A stretch of DNA of 64,000 bases from JANQRZ01 sp965214485 (GCA_965214485.1 CBDCBW010000017.1:372001-436000); one strand, 5' to 3'; positions 41,111-49,244 are shown, counted from the stretch's first letter. The notes: generated from the sequence alone by a model not told the origin. Numbers and translations: made by a program.

Positions 41111-41160
41111 AGCTAACCCGCCGCTGCAGGCCGACCCGACGCTTCACCGTTTTGGCTCGT
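41111..41160 (+). other. Truncated terminal attC site
   Basis: R'' AGCTAAC (41111-41117) is followed by CCGCCGCTGCAGGCCGACCCGACGC as in the other sites, but no matching GCGGCTGAGCG...GTTRRRY half appears before atpD. This is the array's right edge. R'' matches the start GTTAGCTGGCC of the hicAB cassette. Confidence 0.75.
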
Positions 41161-41232
41161 CCGGCTGGACTGCCGCTGCCATTTCCCCGTTTCTTCGACC
41201 GCTCGCCACGGTGCGTCCGCGGCCGGGGCCGG

Positions 41233-41240
41233 TATCTTCC
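41233..41240 (+). promoter_or_regulatory. TAnnTTnn -7-like element (TATCTTCC) before atpD
   Basis: The same octamer as before adk, 45 nt upstream of the atpD ATG. TTTTGG at 41153-41158 is too distant to be its -33 box. Confidence 0.35.
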
Positions 41241-41284
41241 AGGGTCCGCAGTCTGTCCCCGCCCGCACCCTCTCCCCGAGACGC

Positions 41285-42811
41285 ATGGAACCCACCCCCG
41301 TAACGACCGCCCGCTCCGCGAACCCGTCCGGCGGTGCCGGCGAAGTCGTCCAGGTCATCGGCCCGGTCGTCGACGCCGACTTCTCCGGCTCGTCGGTCCC
41401 CGACATCCTCGACGCCCTCGAGATCGACCGGGCGGGCGAGGACACGCTCGTGCTCGAGGTCCAGCAGCACCTCGGCGAGGGCCGCGTCCGCGCGATTGCG
41501 ATGGACTCGACCGACGGGCTCACGCGCGGCACGGCCGTCCGCAACACCGGCCGCCCGATTGCGATGCCCGTCGGGCCGGAGATCCGGGGCCGCCTCTTCA
41601 ACGTCGTCGGCAAGGCCATCGACGGGCTGCCGCAGCCGCCGGCCGACGAGTACCGTCCGATCCACACGACGCCGCCGAGCTTCGACGAGCTCGCGACGTC
41701 CGTCGAGATGCTCGAGACCGGGATCAAGGTCGTGGACCTGATCCAGCCCTACGCGCGCGGCGGCAAGATCGGCTTGTTCGGTGGGGCCGGGGTCGGCAAG
41801 ACGGTGCTCATCCAGGAGCTGATCAACAACATCGCCAAGGCGCACGAGGGCCTCTCGGTCTTCGCCGGCGTCGGCGAGCGGACGCGCGAGGGCAACGACC
41901 TGATGCGCGAGATGCTCGAGTCCGGCGTGATCCAGTACGGCGACGCCTTCATGCACGCGATGGAGGAGGGCGAGTGGGACCTCGCGAAGGTGGACATGAG
42001 CCAGGTCAAGGAGTCGAACATCTCGCTCGTCTTCGGGCAGATGAACGAGCCGCCTGGCGCGCGGGCGCGCGTCGCCCTCTCGGGTCTCACGATCGCCGAG
42101 TACTTCCGCGACCTCGGCGGGCGCGACGTGCTCTTCTTCGTCGACAACGTCTTCCGCTTCACCCAGGCCGGCTCCGAGGTCTCGGCCCTCCTCGGGCGGA
42201 TGCCCTCCGCGGTGGGCTACCAGCCGACGCTCGCGACCGAGATGGGCGAGATGCAGGAGCGCATCACGTCCACCAAGAAGGGAGCCATCACGAGCGTCCA
42301 GGCCGTCTACGTCCCGGCCGACGACCTCACCGACCCCGCCCCGGCGACGACCTTCGCCCACCTCGACGCCACGACCGTGCTCTCGCGCCAGATCGCGTCG
42401 CTCGGCATCTACCCCGCCATCGACCCGCTCGACTCGAACTCCCGCATCCTCGACGCCCGCATCCTCGGCGACGAGCACTACACCACGGCGCAGGACGTGA
42501 AGGAGCTCCTCCAGCGCTACCGCGAGCTCCAGGACATCATCGCCATCCTCGGGATGGACGAGCTCTCGGACGAGGACAAGCTCGTCGTCAGCCGCGCCCG
42601 CAAGGCCGAGCGCTTCATGAGCCAGCCGTTCTTCGTCGCCGAGCAGTTCACCGGCACCCCCGGCAAGTACGTCAAGATCGACGACACCATCCGCGGCTTC
42701 CGCATGATCCTCGACGGCGAGCTCGACCGGTTCCCCGAGCAGGCGTTCCTCTACAAGGGCGCGATCGAGGAGGTCATCGAGGCCGGCGAGAAGATGCTCG
42801 CCGAAGCCTAG
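41285..42811 (+). CDS. atpD: F1F0 ATP synthase subunit beta
   Basis: The 508-residue protein has 'GEVVQVIGPVVDADFSGSSV' at the N-terminus, the P-loop 'GLFGGAGVGKTVLIQELINN', the catalytic Glu in 'VFAGVGERTREGNDLMREML', 'SLVFGQMNEPPGARARVALS', and 'RDVLFFVDNVFRFTQAGSEV' with Walker B. It is the catalytic subunit at the F1 head. Subunits alpha, gamma and delta are not adjacent, so the ATP synthase genes are split, a layout known in Bacteroidota-like genomes and cyanobacteria. The epsilon subunit follows 71 nt later. Confidence 0.97.
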   Translation: MEPTPVTTARSANPSGGAGEVVQVIGPVVDADFSGSSVPDILDALEIDRAGEDTLVLEVQQHLGEGRVRAIAMDSTDGLTRGTAVRNTGRPIAMPVGPEIRGRLFNVVGKAIDGLPQPPADEYRPIHTTPPSFDELATSVEMLETGIKVVDLIQPYARGGKIGLFGGAGVGKTVLIQELINNIAKAHEGLSVFAGVGERTREGNDLMREMLESGVIQYGDAFMHAMEEGEWDLAKVDMSQVKESNISLVFGQMNEPPGARARVALSGLTIAEYFRDLGGRDVLFFVDNVFRFTQAGSEVSALLGRMPSAVGYQPTLATEMGEMQERITSTKKGAITSVQAVYVPADDLTDPAPATTFAHLDATTVLSRQIASLGIYPAIDPLDSNSRILDARILGDEHYTTAQDVKELLQRYRELQDIIAILGMDELSDEDKLVVSRARKAERFMSQPFFVAEQFTGTPGKYVKIDDTIRGFRMILDGELDRFPEQAFLYKGAIEEVIEAGEKMLAEA

Positions 42812-42816
42812 TCCAC

Positions 42817-42880
42817 CTACGAACGACGAGGGACAAGCGACGAACGGTCGCCCACTCGTCGCTCGTCACTCGTCACTCCC
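42817..42880. repeat. CGTC/GACG short repeats between atpD and atpC
   Basis: The spacer reads ACGAACGACGAGGGACAAGCGACGAACG and then ACTCGTCGCTCGTCACTCGTCACTCC. GCGACGA/TCGTCGC give a possible hairpin, and CGTCACT is repeated in tandem. Confidence 0.6.
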
Positions 42881-42882
42881 CC

Positions 42883-43296
42883 ATGCCGCTCTACGTCGAG
42901 ATCGTCGCCCCGGACACGAAGGCCTTTCGGGGCGAGGCCACGAGCTTCCGCGCCCCCGGCACGGAAGGCTCCTTCGAGGTGCTCGTCAACCACGCCCCGA
43001 TGATCGCCGTCACCGGCGTCGGCCCCGTGACCATCACCACGGCGGCGGGCGAGACCGTGCAGTTCGCCACCTCCGGCGGGTTCGTCGAGGTCCTCGGCAA
43101 CCGGGTCATCATGCTGACCGAGGCCGCCGAGCCGGTCGGCGAGATCGACCTCGAGCGGGCGCGAGCCGCCGAGGAGGCCGCGCGCGAGCGCATCCGCGAG
43201 AGCCAGTCGCCCGAGGAGCGGGCCGAAGCCGAGGCCGCCTTCGAGCGCGCCCGCAACCGCGCCCGCCTCGCGCTAGGCCGCGTCGGAGCGCGGTAG
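42883..43296 (+). CDS. atpC: F1F0 ATP synthase subunit epsilon
   Basis: The 137-residue protein has the beta-sandwich 'YVEIVAPDTKAFRGEATSFR', 'GSFEVLVNHAPMIAVTGVGP' and 'VQFATSGGFVEVLGNRVIML', then a C-terminal helical hairpin 'IDLERARAAEEAARERIRES' and 'AEAEAAFERARNRARLALGR'. It forms the rotor stalk with gamma and can inhibit ATP hydrolysis. A terminator-like stem follows at 43329. Confidence 0.94.
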   Translation: MPLYVEIVAPDTKAFRGEATSFRAPGTEGSFEVLVNHAPMIAVTGVGPVTITTAAGETVQFATSGGFVEVLGNRVIMLTEAAEPVGEIDLERARAAEEAARERIRESQSPEERAEAEAAFERARNRARLALGRVGAR

Positions 43297-43328
43297 CGCG
43301 TCAGGTTTTCCCGAGGCATCCCCCCGAG

Positions 43329-43356
43329 CGCCCGGTGGCCCCTAAGCCGCCGGGCG
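43329..43356 (+). terminator. Terminator-like stem after atpC
   Basis: CGCCCGGTGGC-CCCTAA-GCCGCCGGGCG gives an 11-bp stem with one G-U pair, 33 nt after the atpC stop, followed by TTGCTG. The convergent gene stops at 43364. Confidence 0.6.
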
Positions 43357-43363
43357 TTGCTGC

Positions 43364-44806
43364 TCAGGCCTTGAGGCCGAGCTTCTCGAACAGACGGCCC
43401 GCCTTCCGCCTGGCTTTCCGGACCCTCTCCCGTCGTCCGTAGGCTCCGTACGGTGTGTTGATCGGCACGCGGAGGAGTTCGGGCCAGAGCCGCTCGATGA
43501 TCCGCACCGAGACGTCGCCGCGACGCTTGGCCTCGACCGAGAGCGCCCGCGTAGCCTCGATGATCGTGGCGAGGTTCAGCGGCCAGACGCACACGGGCGG
43601 GTGCACGTCGCCGAGCCCGATGGGAGCCGCCCACGCCCCCATCCGAACCTCGACGTAGAGCGAGTCAAGGAGGTCGAATGTGCCTGTGGCCTCGGCGTGG
43701 TCCAGCCAAGCCTGGGCAGCGGCGTGGATCGTGTCGTGGGGGGGGAACCACAGGCGGGCCGTGAGCTCTTGGGCGGACAGGGCGGAATCGGGGCGGTCCT
43801 CCGGGCGGTAGTACATTCCGCGCTCGAGCCCCATGCCCTTGAGGAAGATCCGCTCGGGAGGAAAGGACTGCCGGAGGGGGCCGAAGCGGCGTGGGCTGCC
43901 CGAGACCGACCGGCCCGTCCGCTCGAACCATCGCCGCTGCTCGGCCGCGTCGCGCACGAGCGGGAGGACCTCGTGATCGAGTCCGAAGCGCTGGGCCAGG
44001 TCTTGGGCCGCAAACACATCGAGGAGCTCTTTCTTCGCCGAGTACTGAACGGTGAAGAAGCGTGCGTCATCGGTGTAGCTACGCAGCGCGCTCAGGATCA
44101 TGCGCGAGTCGTTCCCCGCCGTGAGCGCGACATAGAGCGGGGCGGCCTCGGCGAGAGCACGGGCGTGCCGGTGAAGGCTCGCTGCCACCGCGTCGTAGAG
44201 CTCCTCGTCGGTCAATCCCTCGGCGAAGGTCGTCGGACGCGGCAGACGCCGGACGCTGAAATCGCTCAGCCGGAGGGCGTGGTTGGGGAGAAGGCGACGG
44301 ACATTCCGGTACGGTGTGAGCCCGAACGGGTACCACCACTTGGGGTTGACCGACAGGTCAATGGCGGCGTTCAGGTCCGCGTCCCACTGGAGGAGGTCTG
44401 GCGGCATCACCACCGTCGAGGTCGCGCCGATCCCCGCCTCGCGGTCGAACACGAACGGGAGCGAGCCGCCTGGGTCGAGGCGCACCTCGTGCGTGCCGCC
44501 GTCGCCCTCGACGATGAGCAGCCACCGGCCGCCCATGTCACCCACCGTCTCCGAGCGGAGGGCAAACGGGCTGCCGTCAGGGGAGGTAAGGGTCTCCGGC
44601 GTCCACCCGATGAGCACGCCGCTGCGCGTTGCGTCGAGCGTGATGTCGTGGACGGGGAGCGTAGGACAGTGGGCGAGGGAGCAGCCCCCAATAGGGCGGG
44701 TGACCCAGCCGGGATGCACAGGCTGAGGCTGTGCACTCAGCATAAACTGCTTCTTGTACTGGTCCGGGTGCAGCGGTTCGGGCATCGGAGCTGACTGGAT
44801 AGCCAT
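43364..44806 (-). CDS. Asparagine-synthase-like protein (PP-loop amidotransferase relative)
   Basis: The 480-residue protein has an N-terminal ~180-residue part without the catalytic Cys of class II glutaminases. An ATP-pyrophosphatase domain has 'APLYVALTAGNDSRMILSAL' (the SGGxDS loop as TAGNDS), followed by 'DLAQRFGLDHEVLPLVRDAA' and a long helical C-terminus ending in a basic stretch 'RRERVRKARRKAGRLFEKLG'. It likely adenylates and amidates a carboxylate with ammonia from elsewhere, or acts in surface-polymer or peptide synthesis. It shares the TAGNDSR loop with the gene at 52185. Confidence 0.72.
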   Translation of the reverse strand: MAIQSAPMPEPLHPDQYKKQFMLSAQPQPVHPGWVTRPIGGCSLAHCPTLPVHDITLDATRSGVLIGWTPETLTSPDGSPFALRSETVGDMGGRWLLIVEGDGGTHEVRLDPGGSLPFVFDREAGIGATSTVVMPPDLLQWDADLNAAIDLSVNPKWWYPFGLTPYRNVRRLLPNHALRLSDFSVRRLPRPTTFAEGLTDEELYDAVAASLHRHARALAEAAPLYVALTAGNDSRMILSALRSYTDDARFFTVQYSAKKELLDVFAAQDLAQRFGLDHEVLPLVRDAAEQRRWFERTGRSVSGSPRRFGPLRQSFPPERIFLKGMGLERGMYYRPEDRPDSALSAQELTARLWFPPHDTIHAAAQAWLDHAEATGTFDLLDSLYVEVRMGAWAAPIGLGDVHPPVCVWPLNLATIIEATRALSVEAKRRGDVSVRIIERLWPELLRVPINTPYGAYGRRERVRKARRKAGRLFEKLGLKA

Positions 44807-44818
44807 CGGAACGAAGGC

Positions 44819-44826
44819 CCAAGATA
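44819..44826 (-). promoter_or_regulatory. TAnnTTnn -7-like element (TATCTTGG)
   Basis: On the minus strand TATCTTGG lies 12 nt before the ATG at 44806, implying a very short leader if used. Confidence 0.3.
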
Positions 44827-44860
44827 GAGCGCGCGTGAGGGTGAAGCGGAGAAAGACGAC

Positions 44861-45514
44861 CTAGAGGTTCAGCGTAACCCTATTGCGACGGCACCATGCT
44901 GCGATGGCTGATCGAAACGCGGCAGAAGCGGCTTTGGGGTCGTCCGCCGTCGTAACGGTTGTCATCACAGCGACGCCGTGCGCTCCGGCGTCGAGCACGG
45001 AGGGTACGCGTTCCGGCGTCATCCCCGCGATCCCGACGACGGGGATCGATACGGCCTCGCAGACGGCGCGGAGGCCGCCGAGGCCTTTCACCGAGACCGG
45101 GTTGCGCTTCGAGCGCGTCGGGAAGACGGGGCCGAAGCCGAGGTAGCTCGCGCCCGCCGCCTCGGCTTCGCGCGCCTGCGCGGGGTTCGTCACGGTCGCG
45201 CCGATCACGGCGTCGGAGCCGAGCACGCGCCGCGCCACGGCTACGGGCAGGTCGAGCTGCCCGAGGTGGACGCCCGCCGCGCCGACGGCGAGGGCGAGGG
45301 CGAGGTCGTCGTCGATGAGCAGCGGAACCCCGGCGTCGCGGCAGACCGCCGCGGTCCGCTCGGCCTCGTAGAGCCGGGCGCGGACCGGGCCGGTCTTCTG
45401 CCGGAACTGGACCGTGTCCGCCCCTCCGGCGATGGCGCGCGCGGCGAGGGCGGCGTGAGAGAAGCGCTGCTGGAAGACGAAGTCGGTGAGGACGTGGAGG
45501 CGGCCGAGGGGCAT
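44861..45514 (-). CDS. thiE: Thiamine-phosphate synthase
   Basis: The 217-residue TIM-barrel protein begins 'LGRLHVLTDFVFQQRFSHAA', with 'GGADTVQFRQKTGPVRARLY' (Q-x-R-x-K substrate motif), 'VPLLIDDDLALALAVGAAGV' with 'HLGQLDLPVAVARR' (the HLGQ-D motif), 'GASYLGFGPVFPTRSKRNPV' and 'SIPVVGIAGMTPERVPSVLD'. It joins hydroxymethylpyrimidine diphosphate to the thiazole phosphate. It stands alone with no other thi genes nearby. Confidence 0.93.
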   Translation of the reverse strand: MPLGRLHVLTDFVFQQRFSHAALAARAIAGGADTVQFRQKTGPVRARLYEAERTAAVCRDAGVPLLIDDDLALALAVGAAGVHLGQLDLPVAVARRVLGSDAVIGATVTNPAQAREAEAAGASYLGFGPVFPTRSKRNPVSVKGLGGLRAVCEAVSIPVVGIAGMTPERVPSVLDAGAHGVAVMTTVTTADDPKAASAAFRSAIAAWCRRNRVTLNL

Positions 45515-45555
45515 GGGCTATGGGCGAGAAATGTGCAGCCGGGCAAAAAAGGTTG

Positions 45556-45583
45556 TTTGGTTCGGAAATAATCCCTACTTTAC
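45556..45583 (+). promoter_or_regulatory. Candidate cold-shock gene promoter (TTTG-N16-TACTTTAC)
   Basis: TTTG at 45556-45559 and TACTTTAC at 45576-45583 resemble the Bacteroidota -33/-7 pair with a slightly short spacer. They leave a leader of about 105 nt before the cold-shock ATG, in line with the long leaders of cold-shock mRNAs. Confidence 0.4.
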
Positions 45584-45693
45584 CGCTTCGTAAGCAGACC
45601 CTTCGATTCCGTAGCTCCTCGATCGCTCGATCAGTAGGCCGGATTTGAAACGCCTCTGCTCCCTTATCCTACCCACGCAAGCGCATTACTACC

Positions 45694-45906
45694 ATGGGAG
45701 AACGCGAGACCGGCACGGTCAAGTGGTTCAACGCTGACAAAGGCTTCGGCTTCATCGAGCGCGAGTCCGGCGGCGACATTTTCGTTCACTACAGCGAGAT
45801 CAAGATGGACGGCTACCGGTCCCTCGAAGAGGGGCAGAAGGTGGAGTTCGTCGTCGGCGAGGGCCGCAAGGGCCTCCAGGCTCAAGAAGTCACCAACGCC
45901 GGCTGA
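45694..45906 (+). CDS. Cold-shock domain protein (CspA family)
   Basis: The 70-residue protein has 'GTVKWFNADKGFGFIERESG' (RNP1 KGFGFI) and 'GDIFVHYSEIKMDGYRSLEE' (RNP2 DIFVHY), then 'GQKVEFVVGEGRKGLQAQEV'. It is a single OB-fold RNA chaperone of canonical length. A strong terminator follows at 45932, so it is monocistronic. Confidence 0.96.
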   Translation: MGERETGTVKWFNADKGFGFIERESGGDIFVHYSEIKMDGYRSLEEGQKVEFVVGEGRKGLQAQEVTNAG

Positions 45907-45931
45907 TCCTAGTTGCTGTACCAGCACACGG

Positions 45932-45961
45932 GGCCGCTCTTCCACGGGGAGGGCGGCCTTT
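45932..45961 (+). terminator. Intrinsic terminator of the cold-shock gene
   Basis: GGCCGCTCTTCC-ACG-GGGAGGGCGGCC forms a 12-bp stem (G-U pairs allowed) 26 nt after the stop, followed by TTT. The 3' arm with its tail (GGGGAGGGCGGCCTTTCGTG) is duplicated at 45969-45988. Confidence 0.82.
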
Positions 45962-46072
45962 CGTGCAAGGGGAGGGCGGCCTTTCGTGGGTCGGCCTCGC
46001 GCCGCCGCTCGGCCACTCGCTGCACCATGCCCACCCTGCCGGCACGAGGCAGAGACGGCCCAGCGCCGCCGG

Positions 46073-46294
46073 CTACCCGCTGACGATGCGTTGGACGATG
46101 GCGTCGGGGAGGCCAACGTCGCGCCGCTCCCAGCGCTCGCTCGTGAGCCCCCGCCACGCCGCGTCGTCGTGCTCGGCCCCGGCGCGGCGGGCGTCCGAGA
46201 GGCGGCGCAGGGCCTGCCCGACCTCGACGTCGCGGGTGACGCGGGCCTGGAGCCTCTGCTCGACTTCGGCGGCGACCCGTTCGTGAGAGGTCAT
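46073..46294 (-). CDS. Small hypothetical protein
   Basis: The 73-residue frame is 'MTSHERVAAEVEQRLQARVT', then 'DVEVGQALRRLSDARRAG' and 'ERWERRDVGLPDAIVQRIVSG'. It has a plausible amino-acid balance with acidic and basic helices and no similarity I recognise. It lies 69 nt downstream of corA in the same direction. It may be real but could be a chance frame in GC-rich DNA. Confidence 0.4.
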   Translation of the reverse strand: MTSHERVAAEVEQRLQARVTRDVEVGQALRRLSDARRAGAEHDDAAWRGLTSERWERRDVGLPDAIVQRIVSG

Positions 46295-46362
46295 GGCGGC
46301 GGCGCGGTAGAGGTGGAGGGTGGAAGATCGTGCTGCATCGCCCCTGCGCAACTCGGCATGTG

Positions 46363-47562
46363 CTACATCCAGCCTTTGCGTTTGAAGTAGACCAGCATCC
46401 CGACGAGCAGGACGCCGATCGCGCCGAGGAAATAGAAGTAGCCGTTGTGCGCCTGGAGCTCGGGGATGTACTCGAAGTTCATCCCGTAGAGCCCGGTCAG
46501 GAACGAGAGCGGGATGAAGATCGAGCCGATGACGGTGAGCACCTTCATGACCTCGTTCATCTTGTGGCTGAGGCTCGAGAGGTAGAGGTCGACCAGGCTC
46601 GCGAGCACGTCGCGGAACGACTCGATCAGGTCCACGACCTGGATCGTGTGGTCGTAGGCGTCGCGGAGGAAGAGCTTCGTCCGGTCCTCGACGAGCGGCG
46701 ACTCGTCGCGCAGGAGCGCGCTGAGGACCTCGCGCAGCGGCCAGATCGAGCGGCGCAGGAAGATGGCCTCGCGCCGGAGGTCGTTGATCTCGGTCTGCAC
46801 CTCCGGGCGCGGGTCGTTCAGCACGACCTCCTCCAGCATCTCGATGTGCTCGCCGATGCCCTCGATCACGACGAAGTAGTGGTCGATCGTGAGGTCAAGC
46901 AGCGCGTAGGCGAGGTAGTCCGCCCCGACCGAGCGGATGCGCCCGGCGGAGGAGCGGATGCGCTCGCGGACCGGCTCGAAGACGTCGCCCTCGAACTCCT
47001 GGACCGAGAGCACGTAGCCCGGCCCGAGGACGATGCCGAGCTGCTCGACGCGGACCTCGTCGCGGACGCCGTCGCCGTCGAGGTCGGCCAGGTGGAGCAT
47101 CTTGGCGATGATGAAGAGCTGCTCGTCGTAGGTCTCGATCTTGGGCCGCTGCGTGGTGTTGACGAGGTCCTCCTGCACGAGCGGGTGCAGCCCGAAGGCC
47201 TCGCCGAGCGCGCGGATCGTGCCCATGTCCCGGACGCCGACGACGTCGATCCAGGTCACGCCGTCCGCCCGGCTGCGCGCGGCGGCCTCTTCGACGGTCG
47301 CCTCGGCGATCTCCTCGAGGTGGTCCTCGCCGTAGTGGACGACCGAGAGGCGCGCGGCGACATGCTCGTCCTCGGACATCTCGGGCAGCTCCCCCGGGAC
47401 CTGCCCGACGCGGCGCGGGACCGTCGGGCGGTCGATCAGGCCGACGGCGCGCAGCGGCAGCCGGACGAGGTCGCGCCCGAGGCCGCGCCCGAGCGCGCCC
47501 AGACGCCGCTGCTGCCGGCGCACCTGCCGGAAGAGTTCTTCGGGGATCGAGTCCGAGGGCAT
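46363..47562 (-). CDS. corA: CorA-family magnesium/cobalt transporter
   Basis: The 399-residue protein has a cytoplasmic funnel with 'VTWIDVVGVRDMGTIRALGE', 'FGLHPLVQEDLVNTTQRPKI' and 'HIEMLEEVVLNDPRPEVQTE'. Two C-terminal helices follow, the first ending in the selectivity motif 'LTGLYGMNFEYIPEL' (G-M-N), the last followed by a basic 'YFKRKGWM'. It forms a pentameric channel for Mg2+ and possibly Co2+/Ni2+. The ATG 47562 lies directly after the stop of lapA. Confidence 0.95.
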   Translation of the reverse strand: MPSDSIPEELFRQVRRQQRRLGALGRGLGRDLVRLPLRAVGLIDRPTVPRRVGQVPGELPEMSEDEHVAARLSVVHYGEDHLEEIAEATVEEAAARSRADGVTWIDVVGVRDMGTIRALGEAFGLHPLVQEDLVNTTQRPKIETYDEQLFIIAKMLHLADLDGDGVRDEVRVEQLGIVLGPGYVLSVQEFEGDVFEPVRERIRSSAGRIRSVGADYLAYALLDLTIDHYFVVIEGIGEHIEMLEEVVLNDPRPEVQTEINDLRREAIFLRRSIWPLREVLSALLRDESPLVEDRTKLFLRDAYDHTIQVVDLIESFRDVLASLVDLYLSSLSHKMNEVMKVLTVIGSIFIPLSFLTGLYGMNFEYIPELQAHNGYFYFLGAIGVLLVGMLVYFKRKGWM

Positions 47563-47563
47563 C

Positions 47564-48007
47564 TCAGCGGAGGTCGTCGGCGCGGCGCTCGGCCTCGGCG
47601 GCGCGGCGCTGCGCGTCCTCGGCCAAGCGCCGGGTCTCGGCCGCGATGCGCTCGGTCTCGGCCGCGCCGCCGGCCGCGCCGCCGGACACGGGCGGCGGCC
47701 CGGCACCCCGGCTCGGCTTCTCGGCGACGACCGGGGCGGCGGGCACCCGGGCCGAGGGTGCCGTCTCGAGCTCGGCGATGCGCTTCTCGAGCGTCTTCAC
47801 GCGCCCGCGCGAGCGGAGCCGGCTCGGCAGCGCCCCCAGCGAGCCGAGGAGCACCCCGACGAGCAGCGACACGATGATGACGAGCGCGAGCGGGACCGGC
47901 ACGCTCTGGAACGTCAGGAACCCGACGTCCACCGGGTCGGGGTTCTGGAAGGCGAACACCACGGCGACGATGGCGACGAGCAGCGAGAGGATGAGCGCGA
48001 AGCGCAT
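47564..48007 (-). CDS. LapA/DUF1049-type membrane protein
   Basis: The 147-residue protein starts MRFALILSLLVAIVAVVFAF, then 'QNPDPVDVGFLTFQSVPVPL' (the FQN...V motif of LapA_dom), a second helix 'ALVIIVSLLVGVLLGSLGAL', and a coiled coil with Pro/Ala linker. In E. coli LapA helps regulate lipopolysaccharide assembly with LapB. It is 1 nt upstream of corA, so they are likely co-transcribed. Confidence 0.82.
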   Translation of the reverse strand: MRFALILSLLVAIVAVVFAFQNPDPVDVGFLTFQSVPVPLALVIIVSLLVGVLLGSLGALPSRLRSRGRVKTLEKRIAELETAPSARVPAAPVVAEKPSRGAGPPPVSGGAAGGAAETERIAAETRRLAEDAQRRAAEAERRADDLR

Positions 48008-48145
48008 AGGGCCTGGCAGGGTGGGTGAGACGCGAAGCCCAATTAACGAAAAAAGCGGATGGCGAGGGAGCCGCGCCGCCACGATCTCGAAAGAAGGGAC
48101 CCGCGCGGCAGCGGGAGCGCGAAACCGAGGCGCTAGCTTCCGCCG

Positions 48146-48153
48146 TACCTTTG
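48146..48153 (+). promoter_or_regulatory. TAnnTTTG -7 element (TACCTTTG)
   Basis: A perfect match to the Bacteroidota -7 consensus TAnnTTTG, 55 nt before the sulfotransferase ATG. Confidence 0.4.
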
Positions 48154-48208
48154 GCCGGATCACCTCGCGTGATTTCGCGCTCTCACCCTACCCTATCTCT
48201 GAACAGGT

Positions 48209-49066
48209 ATGCCCCCGAGCGATGTGGCGGTCCCGACATTCACCGTGATCGGATCGATGAAGGGGGGGACCTCCGCCCTCCACAACTACCTCGGCGTCCA
48301 CCCCGAGGTGTGCATGACGTCGAAGAAGGAGTGCAACTTCTTCATCGCCGACGGCCAGGGCGGGCGCTTCAGTGACGGGGGCAAGGGCAACTATGACCGA
48401 GGCTTCGGATGGTACCGCGGGTTGTTCCGCGAGGGAGCGAAAGCCTACGGGGACGTCTCGCCCGAGTACAGCAAGCGCCACCGCTACGGCGACGAGACCC
48501 CTCGGTTCCTCCACGAAGCCAACCCCGACGTACGAATGGTCTACCTCCTGCGCGACCCCATCGCCCGCGTCGTCTCGGGCTATGTGCACAACGCGGCCCG
48601 GGGGTGGGTGCGCACCTCCTTCTCCGAGTTCATCCGCAGCGAGCAGGCCGAGCCGCACATCCTCACGAGCTGCTACCACTACCAGCTCGAACCCTACCTC
48701 CGCCACTTCCCGCTCGGCCAGTTCCTGTTCCAGGTCTCCGAAGAGCTGAAGAGCGACACGACCGCGGTGCTCCAGCGCATCTTCGCCTTCATCGGGGTCT
48801 CCGGCTTCGAGTCGGCGGAGTTCGAGCGCAAGCACCACGTCAGCGCGAGCAAGACGCGGCCTTCGGTGCTCGAAGAGCGGGTCGGGAGCGCGCGCGCGCG
48901 CCGGCTGCTCGCCCCGGTCCTGCCGGCGCGCTTCACCGCACCGCGCCCCATCGAGCGGCCCGAGGTCTCGGAGGCCGACCGCGCCTACCTCGCCGCGCGC
49001 TTCGGCCCCGACGTGGAGAAGCTGCGCGCGCTGACCGGCCTCCCGTTCGAGGCGTGGTCGCTGTAG
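48209..49066 (+). CDS. PAPS-dependent sulfotransferase
   Basis: The 285-residue protein begins 'TFTVIGSMKGGTSALHNYLG', the 5'-phosphosulfate-binding loop (G-x-x-K-G-G-T-S). It has 'NPDVRMVYLLRDPIARVVSG', the 3'-phosphate-binding R-D-P-x-x-R-x-x-S block, and a C-terminal helix 'LPFEAWSL'. It transfers sulfate from PAPS to a hydroxyl or amine. The acceptor (polysaccharide, lipid or small molecule) is unknown. It starts a run of unusual metabolic genes in the same direction. Confidence 0.9.
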   Translation: MPPSDVAVPTFTVIGSMKGGTSALHNYLGVHPEVCMTSKKECNFFIADGQGGRFSDGGKGNYDRGFGWYRGLFREGAKAYGDVSPEYSKRHRYGDETPRFLHEANPDVRMVYLLRDPIARVVSGYVHNAARGWVRTSFSEFIRSEQAEPHILTSCYHYQLEPYLRHFPLGQFLFQVSEELKSDTTAVLQRIFAFIGVSGFESAEFERKHHVSASKTRPSVLEERVGSARARRLLAPVLPARFTAPRPIERPEVSEADRAYLAARFGPDVEKLRALTGLPFEAWSL

Positions 49067-49244
49067 CGGGAGCCGCCTTAAGGAAAGACCGCGGTGCGCC
49101 GATCGACCGAGGACGCTGCGGCGCTCTCCGGTGCCCCGGTGACTTTCTCCCGAAGAGCCCGAGCCGGTGCGCGAGGTAAGGATATTTCGCCGGCCCCAGC
49201 CGCTGGAGACCGCCCCCGCCCCCGAGGACTACCCCCGCAAAACC

